A stretch of 62,742 bases of DNA from Melioribacteraceae bacterium (GTDB lineage Bacteria > Bacteroidota > Ignavibacteria > Ignavibacteriales > Melioribacteraceae), in contig JAIOZI010000024.1 in NCBI GenBank assembly GCA_021740785.1, positions 1-62,742 of the forward strand. The letters run 5' to 3'. Below are positions 16,739 through 24,909 of the stretch, one piece after another (the stretch's first letter is position 1; each line of letters begins with the position of its first letter). Below the pieces are notes generated by a model, which made no database searches, was not told the origin of the DNA, and saw nothing but the letters and a program-made list of their open reading frames with translations. Made by a program: the position numbers and the translations under genes.

Positions 16739-17872
16739 ATGAGCGAGATTTGGTTTTCCCGTTATTATGAAAAAGAGAAGATATTCCGAAAAGGTAAAGT
16801 AACGATTTTAGAAGGACCCAGAAGAGTCGGAAAAACGGAATTAGTCAGAAAAATTCTGAGTGGAAGAAGTGAAAAAATTTTTACAGGCTCCGGGGATAAT
16901 TTTGAGTTACAAGAAATATTTTCACAAAAGAAACTGACCAAAATTCTTAATTATCTAGGTGGTTATGATATTGTTTTTATTGATGAGGCACAGAAAATTA
17001 CCGATGTCGGTGCAGGACTCAAACTCTTAGTTGATAATTCACCAGAAACAATAATTATCGCAACCGGTTCAGCTTCTTTTGATTTATCGAATAAAGTTGG
17101 AGAACCATTAACCGGTCGGCAAATTAAACGTATTTTATTTCCTGTATCTATTTTAGAATTAACCAGCCAGTTCGATAAATTTTCAGTAAAACAGCGTATT
17201 GATGAATTTCTAGTTTTTGGTAGTTATCCGGAGGTTTTAGGAGAATCAAATCGCAAAGATCAAATTGAATACTTGTTGACACTTCGTGATTCATATTTGC
17301 TGAAAGATATTCTTGAATTAGACAACGTTCGTTATGCAGAAAAACTTTTTCAATTGCTGAAGTTATTAGCTTTCCAAATTGGCAACGAAGTTTCACTGAA
17401 CGAGTTAAGTAACAGTCTTGGAATTTCAAAACAAAGTGTTGAAAGATATCTTTACCTTTTGGAGAAAGCTTTTATAATTAAAAAAGTAGGTGGATTTTCA
17501 CGAAATCTAAGAAAAGAGATTACAAAATCGAATAGGTATTACTTCTGGGATAACGGAATTAGAAATGCAGTTATAAACAATTTTAATGAGTTGGGTAGCC
17601 GGGATGATACAGGAATGCTGTGGGAAAATTTGATGTTTATCGAAAGATTAAAAACAAAGGAGTATAAAAGGATGTACAGAAACGATTACTTTTGGCGGAC
17701 TTATGATCAAAAGGAAATTGATTTAGTAGAGGAAGGGGATGGAAAACTTTTTGCATTTGAGTTTAAGTACAATAAAACTATCAATAATCCGCCAAAACTT
17801 TGGACTCAGACTTATGGTTCGACTTTCTTCGCTTGTGTATCGAAAGAGAATTTCTTTGAGTTCTTGTTATAA
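16739..17872 (+). CDS. AAA_14/DUF4143 ATPase
   Basis: A 377-residue protein with an N-terminal P-loop ATPase: Walker A GPRRVGKT at 26-33 and Walker B YDIVFIDEAQK at about 79-89. The C-terminal DUF4143 part contains a winged-helix-like stretch LNELSNSLGISKQSVERYL and ends with EIDLV...FAFEFKYN, resembling a degenerate PD-(D/E)XK nuclease fold. These proteins are common, often scattered and lineage-mobile; their role is not firmly established. It stands alone between the plus-strand cluster and a convergent peroxidase gene. The twin repeats upstream and the lone position suggest independent acquisition. Confidence 0.88.
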   Translation: MSEIWFSRYYEKEKIFRKGKVTILEGPRRVGKTELVRKILSGRSEKIFTGSGDNFELQEIFSQKKLTKILNYLGGYDIVFIDEAQKITDVGAGLKLLVDNSPETIIIATGSASFDLSNKVGEPLTGRQIKRILFPVSILELTSQFDKFSVKQRIDEFLVFGSYPEVLGESNRKDQIEYLLTLRDSYLLKDILELDNVRYAEKLFQLLKLLAFQIGNEVSLNELSNSLGISKQSVERYLYLLEKAFIIKKVGGFSRNLRKEITKSNRYYFWDNGIRNAVINNFNELGSRDDTGMLWENLMFIERLKTKEYKRMYRNDYFWRTYDQKEIDLVEEGDGKLFAFEFKYNKTINNPPKLWTQTYGSTFFACVSKENFFEFLL

Positions 17873-17927
17873 GCGGAAAATTTTTGTGATGAGTTGAAAT
17901 CGCCTGCGTTAAATCAATTTCAATAGG

Positions 17928-18485
17928 TTAATACTTATAGCCTTTCACTTCCTCTTCCGAAAACTCAACACCCAAACCGAGCGCAATTCTATTAACAAAA
18001 TTGAAGTAACTCACTATCATATTTGCCAGTAAAATATCTTCATCATTCCAGCCGTTGGATTTTAATACATCAACATCGGATTGCGTAATTTTATGTGCTT
18101 CAACCGTAAGCTTATGTGAATATTCAAGCAAGACGGAAATATTTTCTTCGGCATCTATACTTCTGAAATCATCAATAAATCTATTAAGCTTCTCTTCATC
18201 TTTCCAATAAAATTTAACAGCTTCCGCGTGATGATTAATGCAGTAATCACATTTATTTGCTTTCGAAACAACGACGGCAATCATCTCTTTTAACTCACGT
18301 GAGAGATTTGATTTCCCGAACATTAGAGATTTATATAAATCCATATGCTTAATCATCGAATCAGGATACAAGCTATGAATAGACATAATGTTCGATAATT
18401 TGCCCCGTGTAGAAATTATCTCATCATAAATTTCTTTTAATTCACCTTCGGCATTTTCTTGATCAATTACTTTTATGAACGCCAT
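17928..18485 (-). CDS. AhpD/CMD-like peroxidase-related enzyme
   Basis: A 185-residue alpha-helical protein of the carboxymuconolactone decarboxylase/AhpD superfamily. KCDYCINHHAEAV carries the CxxC-x3-H redox centre that reduces peroxides or disulfides in this family. It follows the thioredoxin-like gene by 7 bp, and the two together could form an electron relay. The Crp/Fnr regulator is the first gene of the group. The exact substrate is not evident; the closest named type is the uncharacterised peroxidase-related enzyme family. Confidence 0.88.
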   Translation of the reverse strand: MAFIKVIDQENAEGELKEIYDEIISTRGKLSNIMSIHSLYPDSMIKHMDLYKSLMFGKSNLSRELKEMIAVVVSKANKCDYCINHHAEAVKFYWKDEEKLNRFIDDFRSIDAEENISVLLEYSHKLTVEAHKITQSDVDVLKSNGWNDEDILLANMIVSYFNFVNRIALGLGVEFSEEEVKGYKY

Positions 18486-18492
18486 AAATTCC

Positions 18493-18717
18493 TCATCTCA
18501 ATTTTGCTAATAATTTTTCTTTATTTATATCTCCGTATGCAAATAGTTCCCCGTTAATAATCCATGCGGGGGTAATAAAGATTTTTTCATCTCTATATAA
18601 ATTGATATTAATAACCTCTGAGTTAATTTGTGGGTATTCTTCTTCTATTGTTTTTAATTGTGCTGTAGCTCTTATGCATGCATTACAATGACTGGCTATT
18701 AGTAGAGTGATATTCAT
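18493..18717 (-). CDS. Small thioredoxin/glutaredoxin-fold protein
   Basis: A 74-residue protein with a thioredoxin-like beta strand, a SHCNACIRATAQL active site (CxxC as CNAC) and a cis-Pro-type strand FITPAWIINGELFAYG. I chose ATG at 18717; an upstream TTG at 18732 would add only five residues. It is short for thioredoxin and resembles the small thiol-disulfide proteins used as redox carriers. It lies between the Crp/Fnr regulator and the AhpD-like gene, 7 bp from the latter, so it is the probable reductant of that enzyme. Confidence 0.82.
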   Translation of the reverse strand: MNITLLIASHCNACIRATAQLKTIEEEYPQINSEVININLYRDEKIFITPAWIINGELFAYGDINKEKLLAKLR

Positions 18718-18777
18718 TTTTTTTAGATGCAATATAAGAATGAAGGTTAGAATGTAGTGTCAATTTTCGGACATGAT

Positions 18778-19467
18778 TTACGAAATCATTTTTTTTAATT
18801 CTTCCATTTTATTAATTGTCAACTTACTCCTATCAAAATCAATTATTCCCTTGGTTCTTAAATCAGTCAGCAAATAATTAACTGTTTGCCGAGAGCAAGC
18901 AGTAAGCTGTCCAATATTCTGATGCTTCAAAAAGGGTTTAACAAAAATTTGATCACCTACTTTCTTTCCGTTTTTCTCTGCATAACGAATAATAAAAGAG
19001 ACTATTCTATGATCTGCATCCTTAAATATCAGATCTTCAACACGCTCGGAAAAGTTTTTAAGTTTAAGACCGAAGAGTTTAGTCAGTCGTAAATTTAAAG
19101 CAGGATTAGCTTCGACAAATTGTGAAAAATCATTTTTATTGATAGCACAAATTAGGGAAGGTTCCAAAGTAATAGCGTATTCGGTTCTCTCGTCTTCATC
19201 AAAAAAAGCCATCTCGCCAAATACTTCACCGGGATTAATAATTGCAATAATTTTCTCACTTCCATCGGAAAGATATTTGGAAATTTTTACTCTCCCTGTT
19301 TTCAAAAAATAAATAGTTTTTGATGGTTCGCTGGCAAAATAGATAGGAATGTTTTTCTCTGCCGTACTGTCTTTAACAAGCTTGTTCAACTCCATCATTT
19401 TATCTTTGTCTAAATTGCTGAAAAGATTGAAATTTTCTAAATACCAAAGCTTGGATTTTTCTGCCAC
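18778..19467 (-). CDS. Crp/Fnr family transcription regulator
   Basis: A 229-residue regulator with a cyclic-nucleotide-binding-type barrel at about 15-125 (INPGEVFGEMAFFDEDERT) and a C-terminal HTH (IGQLTACSRQTVNYLLTDL). It has no N-terminal cysteine cluster of Fnr type, so it is not an oxygen-sensing Fnr, and the effector is unknown. It is the first of three minus-strand genes, followed by the thioredoxin-like and AhpD-like genes, and is likely to control them in response to redox or nitrosative stress. That is inferred from position. Confidence 0.92.
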   Translation of the reverse strand: MAEKSKLWYLENFNLFSNLDKDKMMELNKLVKDSTAEKNIPIYFASEPSKTIYFLKTGRVKISKYLSDGSEKIIAIINPGEVFGEMAFFDEDERTEYAITLEPSLICAINKNDFSQFVEANPALNLRLTKLFGLKLKNFSERVEDLIFKDADHRIVSFIIRYAEKNGKKVGDQIFVKPFLKHQNIGQLTACSRQTVNYLLTDLRTKGIIDFDRSKLTINKMEELKKMIS

Positions 19468-19746
19468 GAATACCTCTTCATTTTTTATTAAATAGGAAAT
19501 TGCATCGTAAAATATTTTATAAGGTTAATTATAGTGATTTATTGACATAACCTGCAATGTCTTTCCCAGGCTAGTCTGTTTTTGGATAAGACATCATCAA
19601 CAATCTAACAGCAGCTAATAAATATTTTACATTTGGCTTTGATCTTCAGAGTTATGCTTTCCCTCTAAACCGGTTAATGAACTACGGTGACAAATCATTA
19701 ATTAAGTTGTAACAAACCGGCGCCGGTATTATTTTTATCTTAATAA

Positions 19747-20607
19747 TTGTTTGGCGCATTGAAAAAAATCGTAGGTCTAATTCGCTTAGTACGTTTTGAA
19801 CTTCCATTCTCAGCCGGTATTTGCGTTGTAATGGGTCAGGTTTTTGCTCTCAGTGAATTTGCTTCATTGATGATCACAATTTCCGGGTTTTTATCCGTAT
19901 TCTCAATTTCCGCATCAATATTGGTACTCAATGATTATTTTGATGTTGAAACTGATAGAATCAATTCACCAGTTCGTCCAATCCCTTCTAAAATTGTTTC
20001 ACATTTTGAGGCTTTATTTCTTTCTATGATTTTATTATTAATCGGATTATTTCTCAGCTATTTAATAAGTATAGCAGCACTATTAATTTCTATCGGTTTA
20101 GCAATAGTAGGCTTTTTATACAACCGATATTTTAAGAAGAGCGGGATTGCTGGTAATTTAATGGTAAGTTTTTCAGTCGGCATGACATTCATTTACGGTG
20201 GTGCATCAGTTGGTCAACCTTTTAATAAAGTGGTTTTATTTTTCGGAATAATTGCAGCATTAATTGATTTAGGTGAAGAAATTGCTGCCGATGCGATGGA
20301 TATGAAAGGCGATCTGCTTATTAATTCAAACTCATTAGCAATAAAATACGGCAAGAAAACAGCTCTAAATATTAGTGGATCCATTTTCTTCTTTGTTGTA
20401 CTGATAACATTCATTCCATTTATTATTAATTGGTTTTCGAGTATCTATCTAGTTCCAATACTATTGATGGACTTCTTTATAATTTATCCAACTTTTAGAT
20501 TATTAAAAGCACAACAGGAAGAAGGGCGCAAATATATTAGATGGATTTATTTAGGCGCTTCAGCCGGATTATTAATTTTTCTATTGATGAGGTTTTTCGA
20601 AATATAA
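19747..20607 (+). CDS. UbiA-type prenyltransferase (possibly archaeal-like lipid synthesis)
   Basis: A 286-residue membrane protein with eight or nine hydrophobic helices. The first Asp-rich motif is NDYFDVETDRINSPVRP and the second is EEIAADAMDMKGD, both binding Mg-pyrophosphate in UbiA enzymes. The gap before it (19468-19746) holds a perfect palindrome ACCGGCGCCGGT at 19716-19727. The start is TTG at 19747 or TTG at 19759; no ribosome-binding site stands out. The sequence resembles geranylgeranylglycerol-phosphate geranylgeranyltransferases more than menaquinone or haem enzymes, and some FCB-group bacteria are reported to have such ether-lipid genes. That assignment is from memory and uncertain. 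Confidence 0.85.
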   Translation: MFGALKKIVGLIRLVRFELPFSAGICVVMGQVFALSEFASLMITISGFLSVFSISASILVLNDYFDVETDRINSPVRPIPSKIVSHFEALFLSMILLLIGLFLSYLISIAALLISIGLAIVGFLYNRYFKKSGIAGNLMVSFSVGMTFIYGGASVGQPFNKVVLFFGIIAALIDLGEEIAADAMDMKGDLLINSNSLAIKYGKKTALNISGSIFFFVVLITFIPFIINWFSSIYLVPILLMDFFIIYPTFRLLKAQQEEGRKYIRWIYLGASAGLLIFLLMRFFEI

Positions 20608-20709
20608 AAATATTTTAGACTGCACTGAAATAAACAATCGAGATCAATTCCAACTGAATAAAGTCATTAAATTTTTGCTATAATTGTATTTCAAAATTGA
20701 GAGAATTTT

Positions 20710-21030
20710 ATGTCCTGGATTTGGATTTTAATTGCATCGGTTTTTGAAGTAAGCTGGGCAATCGGACTAAAATACAGCGATGGTTTTTCAAATATAAAAG
20801 CAAGCATCTTCACCGTAATTACGATGATCTTAAGTTATGTATTTCTTGCTCTTGGAGTTAAAGATTTACCAATCGGAACAGCTTATGCGGTTTGGACCGG
20901 GATCGGAGTTGTAGGTACAACTATCTACGGAATTTTATTTTTTGAAGAGCCAAAAGATTTTTTAAGAGTTTTATTCATTCTATTAATTGTGGCAGGAATT
21001 ATCGGATTAAGACTTACATCAAAAAATTAA
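20710..21030 (+). CDS. sugE: SugE/Gdx-type small multidrug resistance protein
   Basis: A 106-residue protein with four membrane helices, working as a dual-topology dimer. The first helix has the essential glutamate in IASVFEVSWAIGLKYS (Glu13), and WA-GLKYS is typical of the SugE/Gdx subgroup rather than EmrE. GTAYAVWTGIGVVG marks helix three. Gdx proteins export guanidinium in exchange for protons. I looked for a guanidine riboswitch in the 102 bp upstream and saw none. The TrmH gene starts one base after its stop. Confidence 0.92.
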   Translation: MSWIWILIASVFEVSWAIGLKYSDGFSNIKASIFTVITMILSYVFLALGVKDLPIGTAYAVWTGIGVVGTTIYGILFFEEPKDFLRVLFILLIVAGIIGLRLTSKN

Positions 21031-21031
21031 T

Positions 21032-21574
21032 ATGAAAAAATTATCTCATTCGGAAATATCGAAAAATAGAAGTACGCTGGAAACACTGCATCAAGTTGAC
21101 AAAATGCCTGTTTATGTTGTGCTGGACAATATTCGCAGCAGTTATAATGTTGGTTCGATTTTTAGATCCTCGGATGGCGCGATGATCAAGAAACTCTACC
21201 TCTGCGGTTACACACCGCATCCTCCGCAAAAGGAAATTCTGAAAACCGCTCTCGGATCAACAGGAAGTGTTGATTGGGAATATTTTAAAGATCCGGTTGA
21301 TGTAATTTTAGAATTGAAAAAAAATGGTGTAAAGATAATTGCGCTGGAGCAGACTAATAAAAGTATTCCCTACTATCAACTTACCAGTTCAATCATGCCC
21401 GTCTGCTTAGTAATCGGAAATGAGGTCACAGGTGTATCACACGAATTAATAGATTTATGTGATGAATCGATTGAAATTCCTCAGTATGGAATTAAGCAGT
21501 CATTAAATGTGGCAGTTGCTTACGGTATTTCAATATTTGAGCTGCGTAAAATTTACGATCACAGACCTGAATAA
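21032..21574 (+). CDS. TrmH/SpoU family RNA methyltransferase
   Basis: A 180-residue methyltransferase with the trefoil-knot fold of the SpoU family. Motif 1 is LDNIRSSYNVGSIFRSSD, motif 2 is VIGNEVTGVS and motif 3 is IKQSLNVAVAYGI. It transfers methyl from S-adenosylmethionine to a ribose 2'-OH in tRNA or rRNA. The protein lacks an extra N-terminal RNA-binding domain, so it is closest to the short TrmL/TrmH type; the target base cannot be read from sequence. It starts one base after sugE, and its 3' end overlaps the convergent AlbA_2 gene by 16 bp. Confidence 0.92.
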   Translation: MKKLSHSEISKNRSTLETLHQVDKMPVYVVLDNIRSSYNVGSIFRSSDGAMIKKLYLCGYTPHPPQKEILKTALGSTGSVDWEYFKDPVDVILELKKNGVKIIALEQTNKSIPYYQLTSSIMPVCLVIGNEVTGVSHELIDLCDESIEIPQYGIKQSLNVAVAYGISIFELRKIYDHRPE

Positions 21575-22218
21575 GTAAAGTATTCTTCACCGTTATCTTT
21601 CGTATGAATTACAAGCAAGTCGGTACGAACTAAATTTATCAAAGTCCGGGATGCTCTACGATATGAAATGTTCGCGATATCCGATAGTTGTTTTACATTA
21701 ATGGTTTCATTACTATCCAAAAATTCGAATACCTTCTTTTCATTTTTCCCGATTTTATAGTTCTTCAGTATCCGTTCCGATGATTGAACCTGCATAATTT
21801 TAATCATTTCTTTGCTGGCTAAAACAGATTTATCGTTTACACGGACGTAAACCTGTGCGGTATTCAAATCGAGATCCGGCTGGTAATCTTGAATTCTATG
21901 GGGTTTAAATTTTGACTCGGGAATTTCAACAGCAACAATTTCTTTGTCATCCAGTTCAAAGTAGGAAATCTTGTATTCGATTTTCGGTTCGCAAAATTCA
22001 TCAACAGTTTGTTTAATCAATTCGGCTTCACTTTTCTCACTCTGCAAACCGTAGATTGATTTGTCATCATCTATTCCGAATAGTATATGTCCGCCTCTTG
22101 TATTTGCAAACGCGATTATTTCCTTAGCAATTTTTTCGTGAGTCGAGAACCGCTGCTTAAATTCAACTTTTAATCCTTCACCTTCTGCGATTAGATTTAA
22201 GAGAATTCTGCGATTCAT
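21559..22218 (-). CDS. AlbA_2/Schlafen-type protein with C-terminal winged helix
   Basis: A 219-residue protein. The N-terminal half has the AlbA_2 (divergent AAA_4) pattern: EGLKVEFKQRF, EIIAFANTRGGHILFGIDD and VYVRVNDKSVLAS. The C-terminal part from about 160 is a winged helix (INVKQLSDIANISYRRASRTL). Such proteins are thought to bind nucleic acid and some regulate transcription; the function here is unknown. It is the last gene of the minus-strand run from secA, 12 bp after the TPR lipoprotein. Confidence 0.82.
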   Translation of the reverse strand: MNRRILLNLIAEGEGLKVEFKQRFSTHEKIAKEIIAFANTRGGHILFGIDDDKSIYGLQSEKSEAELIKQTVDEFCEPKIEYKISYFELDDKEIVAVEIPESKFKPHRIQDYQPDLDLNTAQVYVRVNDKSVLASKEMIKIMQVQSSERILKNYKIGKNEKKVFEFLDSNETINVKQLSDIANISYRRASRTLINLVRTDLLVIHTKDNGEEYFTYSGL

Positions 22219-22230
22219 ATTTTCACAATA

Positions 22231-24552
22231 CTATGAAGTAAGATTTTGTTTATTCTTCCCGGATGTAGTATCAGGTAAATCCGGCGGATTTTCAATGGGC
22301 TTCGTTAAACTATCGGGGATAGTCTTAGAGCTATCCTGATTTTTAATTAGAGTTGAATCCGGCAATTCGGCTTCACGTTGAAATTCCATTTGAGTTGAAT
22401 CAGCCGGTGATGCGGTTTCGTCTAGTAATTCTTCAGATTCAACCTGTTCTTCATCCAACTTGGGTTGGTTCGCCTGCTTGATCGAATCTTGAACTGCAGC
22501 CTGTCTTATAGAATCCTGCCTAAATGCCTGGGTAATGGAATCTTCGATAGCTTTTTGTCTTTCTAAAATTTTCTGCTGCTCTCTTTTAAATTCGGAGAGT
22601 TTCGGTGTAACCGCTTTAGCATAATCCGTAACTCTGTATTGCGTAGTTAAAATGTCATAAACAGAAGCAGCCGAGTCGTAATCCGCCAGATTATTTTCAA
22701 GTATCCATCCTATCGTGTAAAGCGCTTTCGGGGCATAAGGAGATTTCGGATGTTCCATGAAGATTGTATAAAGATCATCAATTGCAGAATCGTATTGTTC
22801 GCTGAGCATTTTATCTTCAGCTTCCACGTAGATCGGTTCCGCCGGATCTTTTGTACTCATTGATGTTATTAATCCCAATTTTCTGCCTGCATCTTCCGCC
22901 ACTTCCTCATTCGGATAATTATTATATACAATGAGATAAAGGCTATCAGCTTTTGATTTTTGGCTAATAGTTGAGTAATAAATTCCCAATGCATAATAAG
23001 TTTCGGGATCGTAATCGGTGGAATCGTAATCGTTAAGAACGCTGGAATAATAGTAGAATGCAGAATCGGGAACTTCTAATTCCGAGAAGAATAAGTTACC
23101 GAGTTCAAATTTATTTTTTGCAATTATGGAATTTAAGGAATCCAAAGTTAGAGTCGGACGCTTCGGCTGAGTTAATTGTTTGATGGCTTTTGTCCTGCCA
23201 TTCCCCGGTTGACCGCTGCCTTTATTTCCGCCTGTCGGGGTTCTTTTGTCCCTGTTGCCGAATGTATTTCTTCGATCTCCACCGGTGGTTAAATTACCCT
23301 CTTCATCCGTTGAATCCGATTTAGCTGCAAGTGTTGAATCAAATGATACAGCCGCTTCGTAATCGAGAGAATCGCGTATAAACTTTTCGGGATCGACAAG
23401 GTAGACGTATTGTTTAGCATTTGCCATATACTTCTCATTCAGAGTAAAGTAATCATTGATAACATTATTCTTTTCACGTGCCTCGTCTTTCACTTCTTTA
23501 GGCGCTTGTGATGCGGAGGTTCTGTCATAAAAATAAAAAGCGCTGTCATAATTTTTATAATGCTTCTCCCAAATCTCTCCCCGCATAAATGCAGCGATAC
23601 CGGAGCTTTCGGTTTTTGTATAAACAGTATCAACCAACCGGAATTTATCCAGTGCATCCTCAATTTTACCTTGCTCGTAATAAAGCAGACCAATTTCCAA
23701 TTCAATTTTATGGCGGAATTCATCAAACTTATTTTCATCCCGTAAATCATTCAACAAATCAAGACTGAGAGAATCTTTATTTAATTCTTTCTGTAATTTG
23801 GCATACTCGAATTGACTGCTAAATTCCACATCGAAGGTGGGTGAATAATCCATAACCGATTGGAATGCAGCCGCGGCGTTTTCTTGTTCATTCAATACTA
23901 AATAAATTTTCCCCTGTTGAAATGCGGTTTCAGCACGCAGTTCATCGGATTCGGATACTTCCATTAAGTTATTTAAATAATTAATAGCGGTAAGATAATT
24001 TTCCCTATAGATTAAATATCCTATCTGTGTTATCAGCGCCTTTTCAACAATTTCTTTCTCTTCAGCTTCCAATGCTTCGGTTTTCAAATCTTCAAGCCGG
24101 TTAAATCCCTGGTCAAAATTACGAAGTTGAAGCTCACATTTTGCAATCCACAATTTATTTTCCAGTTGTAAATCAGAATCTTCAACAGACGCAAGCTCGT
24201 GAAACTTTCTTAATCCTTTTGAATAATCGCCTTGATAATAAAAAGCAATCCCGATCATATATAGTGCATCATCAAAGTATGATGATTCCTGGTGGAACTG
24301 TAAAATTTTTGAACATTTCTCAATTACAAGTTCAAGATTCTGTTTGAGGTTTCCGCCTAACGGCTTCTGCTTAAATTCGAACTTGTCTGCTTCCAATTTT
24401 TCAATCTCTTCCATAGCCAGATCGAATGTTTTGCCTGCATTATAATATGTATTGAAAAATGTAGTAAAGTCTTCCCAAACACCGCACCCGTTTAATAAAA
24501 AGGTCAATAAAATAATGGGAATAAGAAAAGTATTTTGAAGTTTATTAGTCAT
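22231..24552 (-). CDS. TPR-repeat outer lipoprotein (SprE/PorW-like)
   Basis: A 773-residue lipoprotein with lipobox LLNGC (lipidated Cys23). The N-terminal FFNTYYNAGKTFDLAMEEI is followed by many tetratricopeptide helix pairs (ALYMIGIAFYYQGDYSKGL, ALYTIGWILENNLADYDSA). The middle has a Gly/Arg/Pro-rich low-complexity linker at about 420-455. The C-terminal 100 residues are Gln/Asp/Ser-rich. The NTYYNA start is reminiscent of SprE/PorW, a T9SS accessory lipoprotein of Bacteroidota, and the window has T9SS cargo genes, but this is an inference. It follows glnB by 6 bp in the secA run. Confidence 0.82.
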   Translation of the reverse strand: MTNKLQNTFLIPIILLTFLLNGCGVWEDFTTFFNTYYNAGKTFDLAMEEIEKLEADKFEFKQKPLGGNLKQNLELVIEKCSKILQFHQESSYFDDALYMIGIAFYYQGDYSKGLRKFHELASVEDSDLQLENKLWIAKCELQLRNFDQGFNRLEDLKTEALEAEEKEIVEKALITQIGYLIYRENYLTAINYLNNLMEVSESDELRAETAFQQGKIYLVLNEQENAAAAFQSVMDYSPTFDVEFSSQFEYAKLQKELNKDSLSLDLLNDLRDENKFDEFRHKIELEIGLLYYEQGKIEDALDKFRLVDTVYTKTESSGIAAFMRGEIWEKHYKNYDSAFYFYDRTSASQAPKEVKDEAREKNNVINDYFTLNEKYMANAKQYVYLVDPEKFIRDSLDYEAAVSFDSTLAAKSDSTDEEGNLTTGGDRRNTFGNRDKRTPTGGNKGSGQPGNGRTKAIKQLTQPKRPTLTLDSLNSIIAKNKFELGNLFFSELEVPDSAFYYYSSVLNDYDSTDYDPETYYALGIYYSTISQKSKADSLYLIVYNNYPNEEVAEDAGRKLGLITSMSTKDPAEPIYVEAEDKMLSEQYDSAIDDLYTIFMEHPKSPYAPKALYTIGWILENNLADYDSAASVYDILTTQYRVTDYAKAVTPKLSEFKREQQKILERQKAIEDSITQAFRQDSIRQAAVQDSIKQANQPKLDEEQVESEELLDETASPADSTQMEFQREAELPDSTLIKNQDSSKTIPDSLTKPIENPPDLPDTTSGKNKQNLTS

Positions 24553-24558
24553 TTATTT

Positions 24559-24900
<342 letters not shown>

Positions 24901-24909
24901 TCACCTCAA

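Noticed and set aside
20608-20709. Guanidine riboswitch before sugE
   Set aside because: No paired ACGR-loop hairpins or ykkC-like structure could be found by eye.
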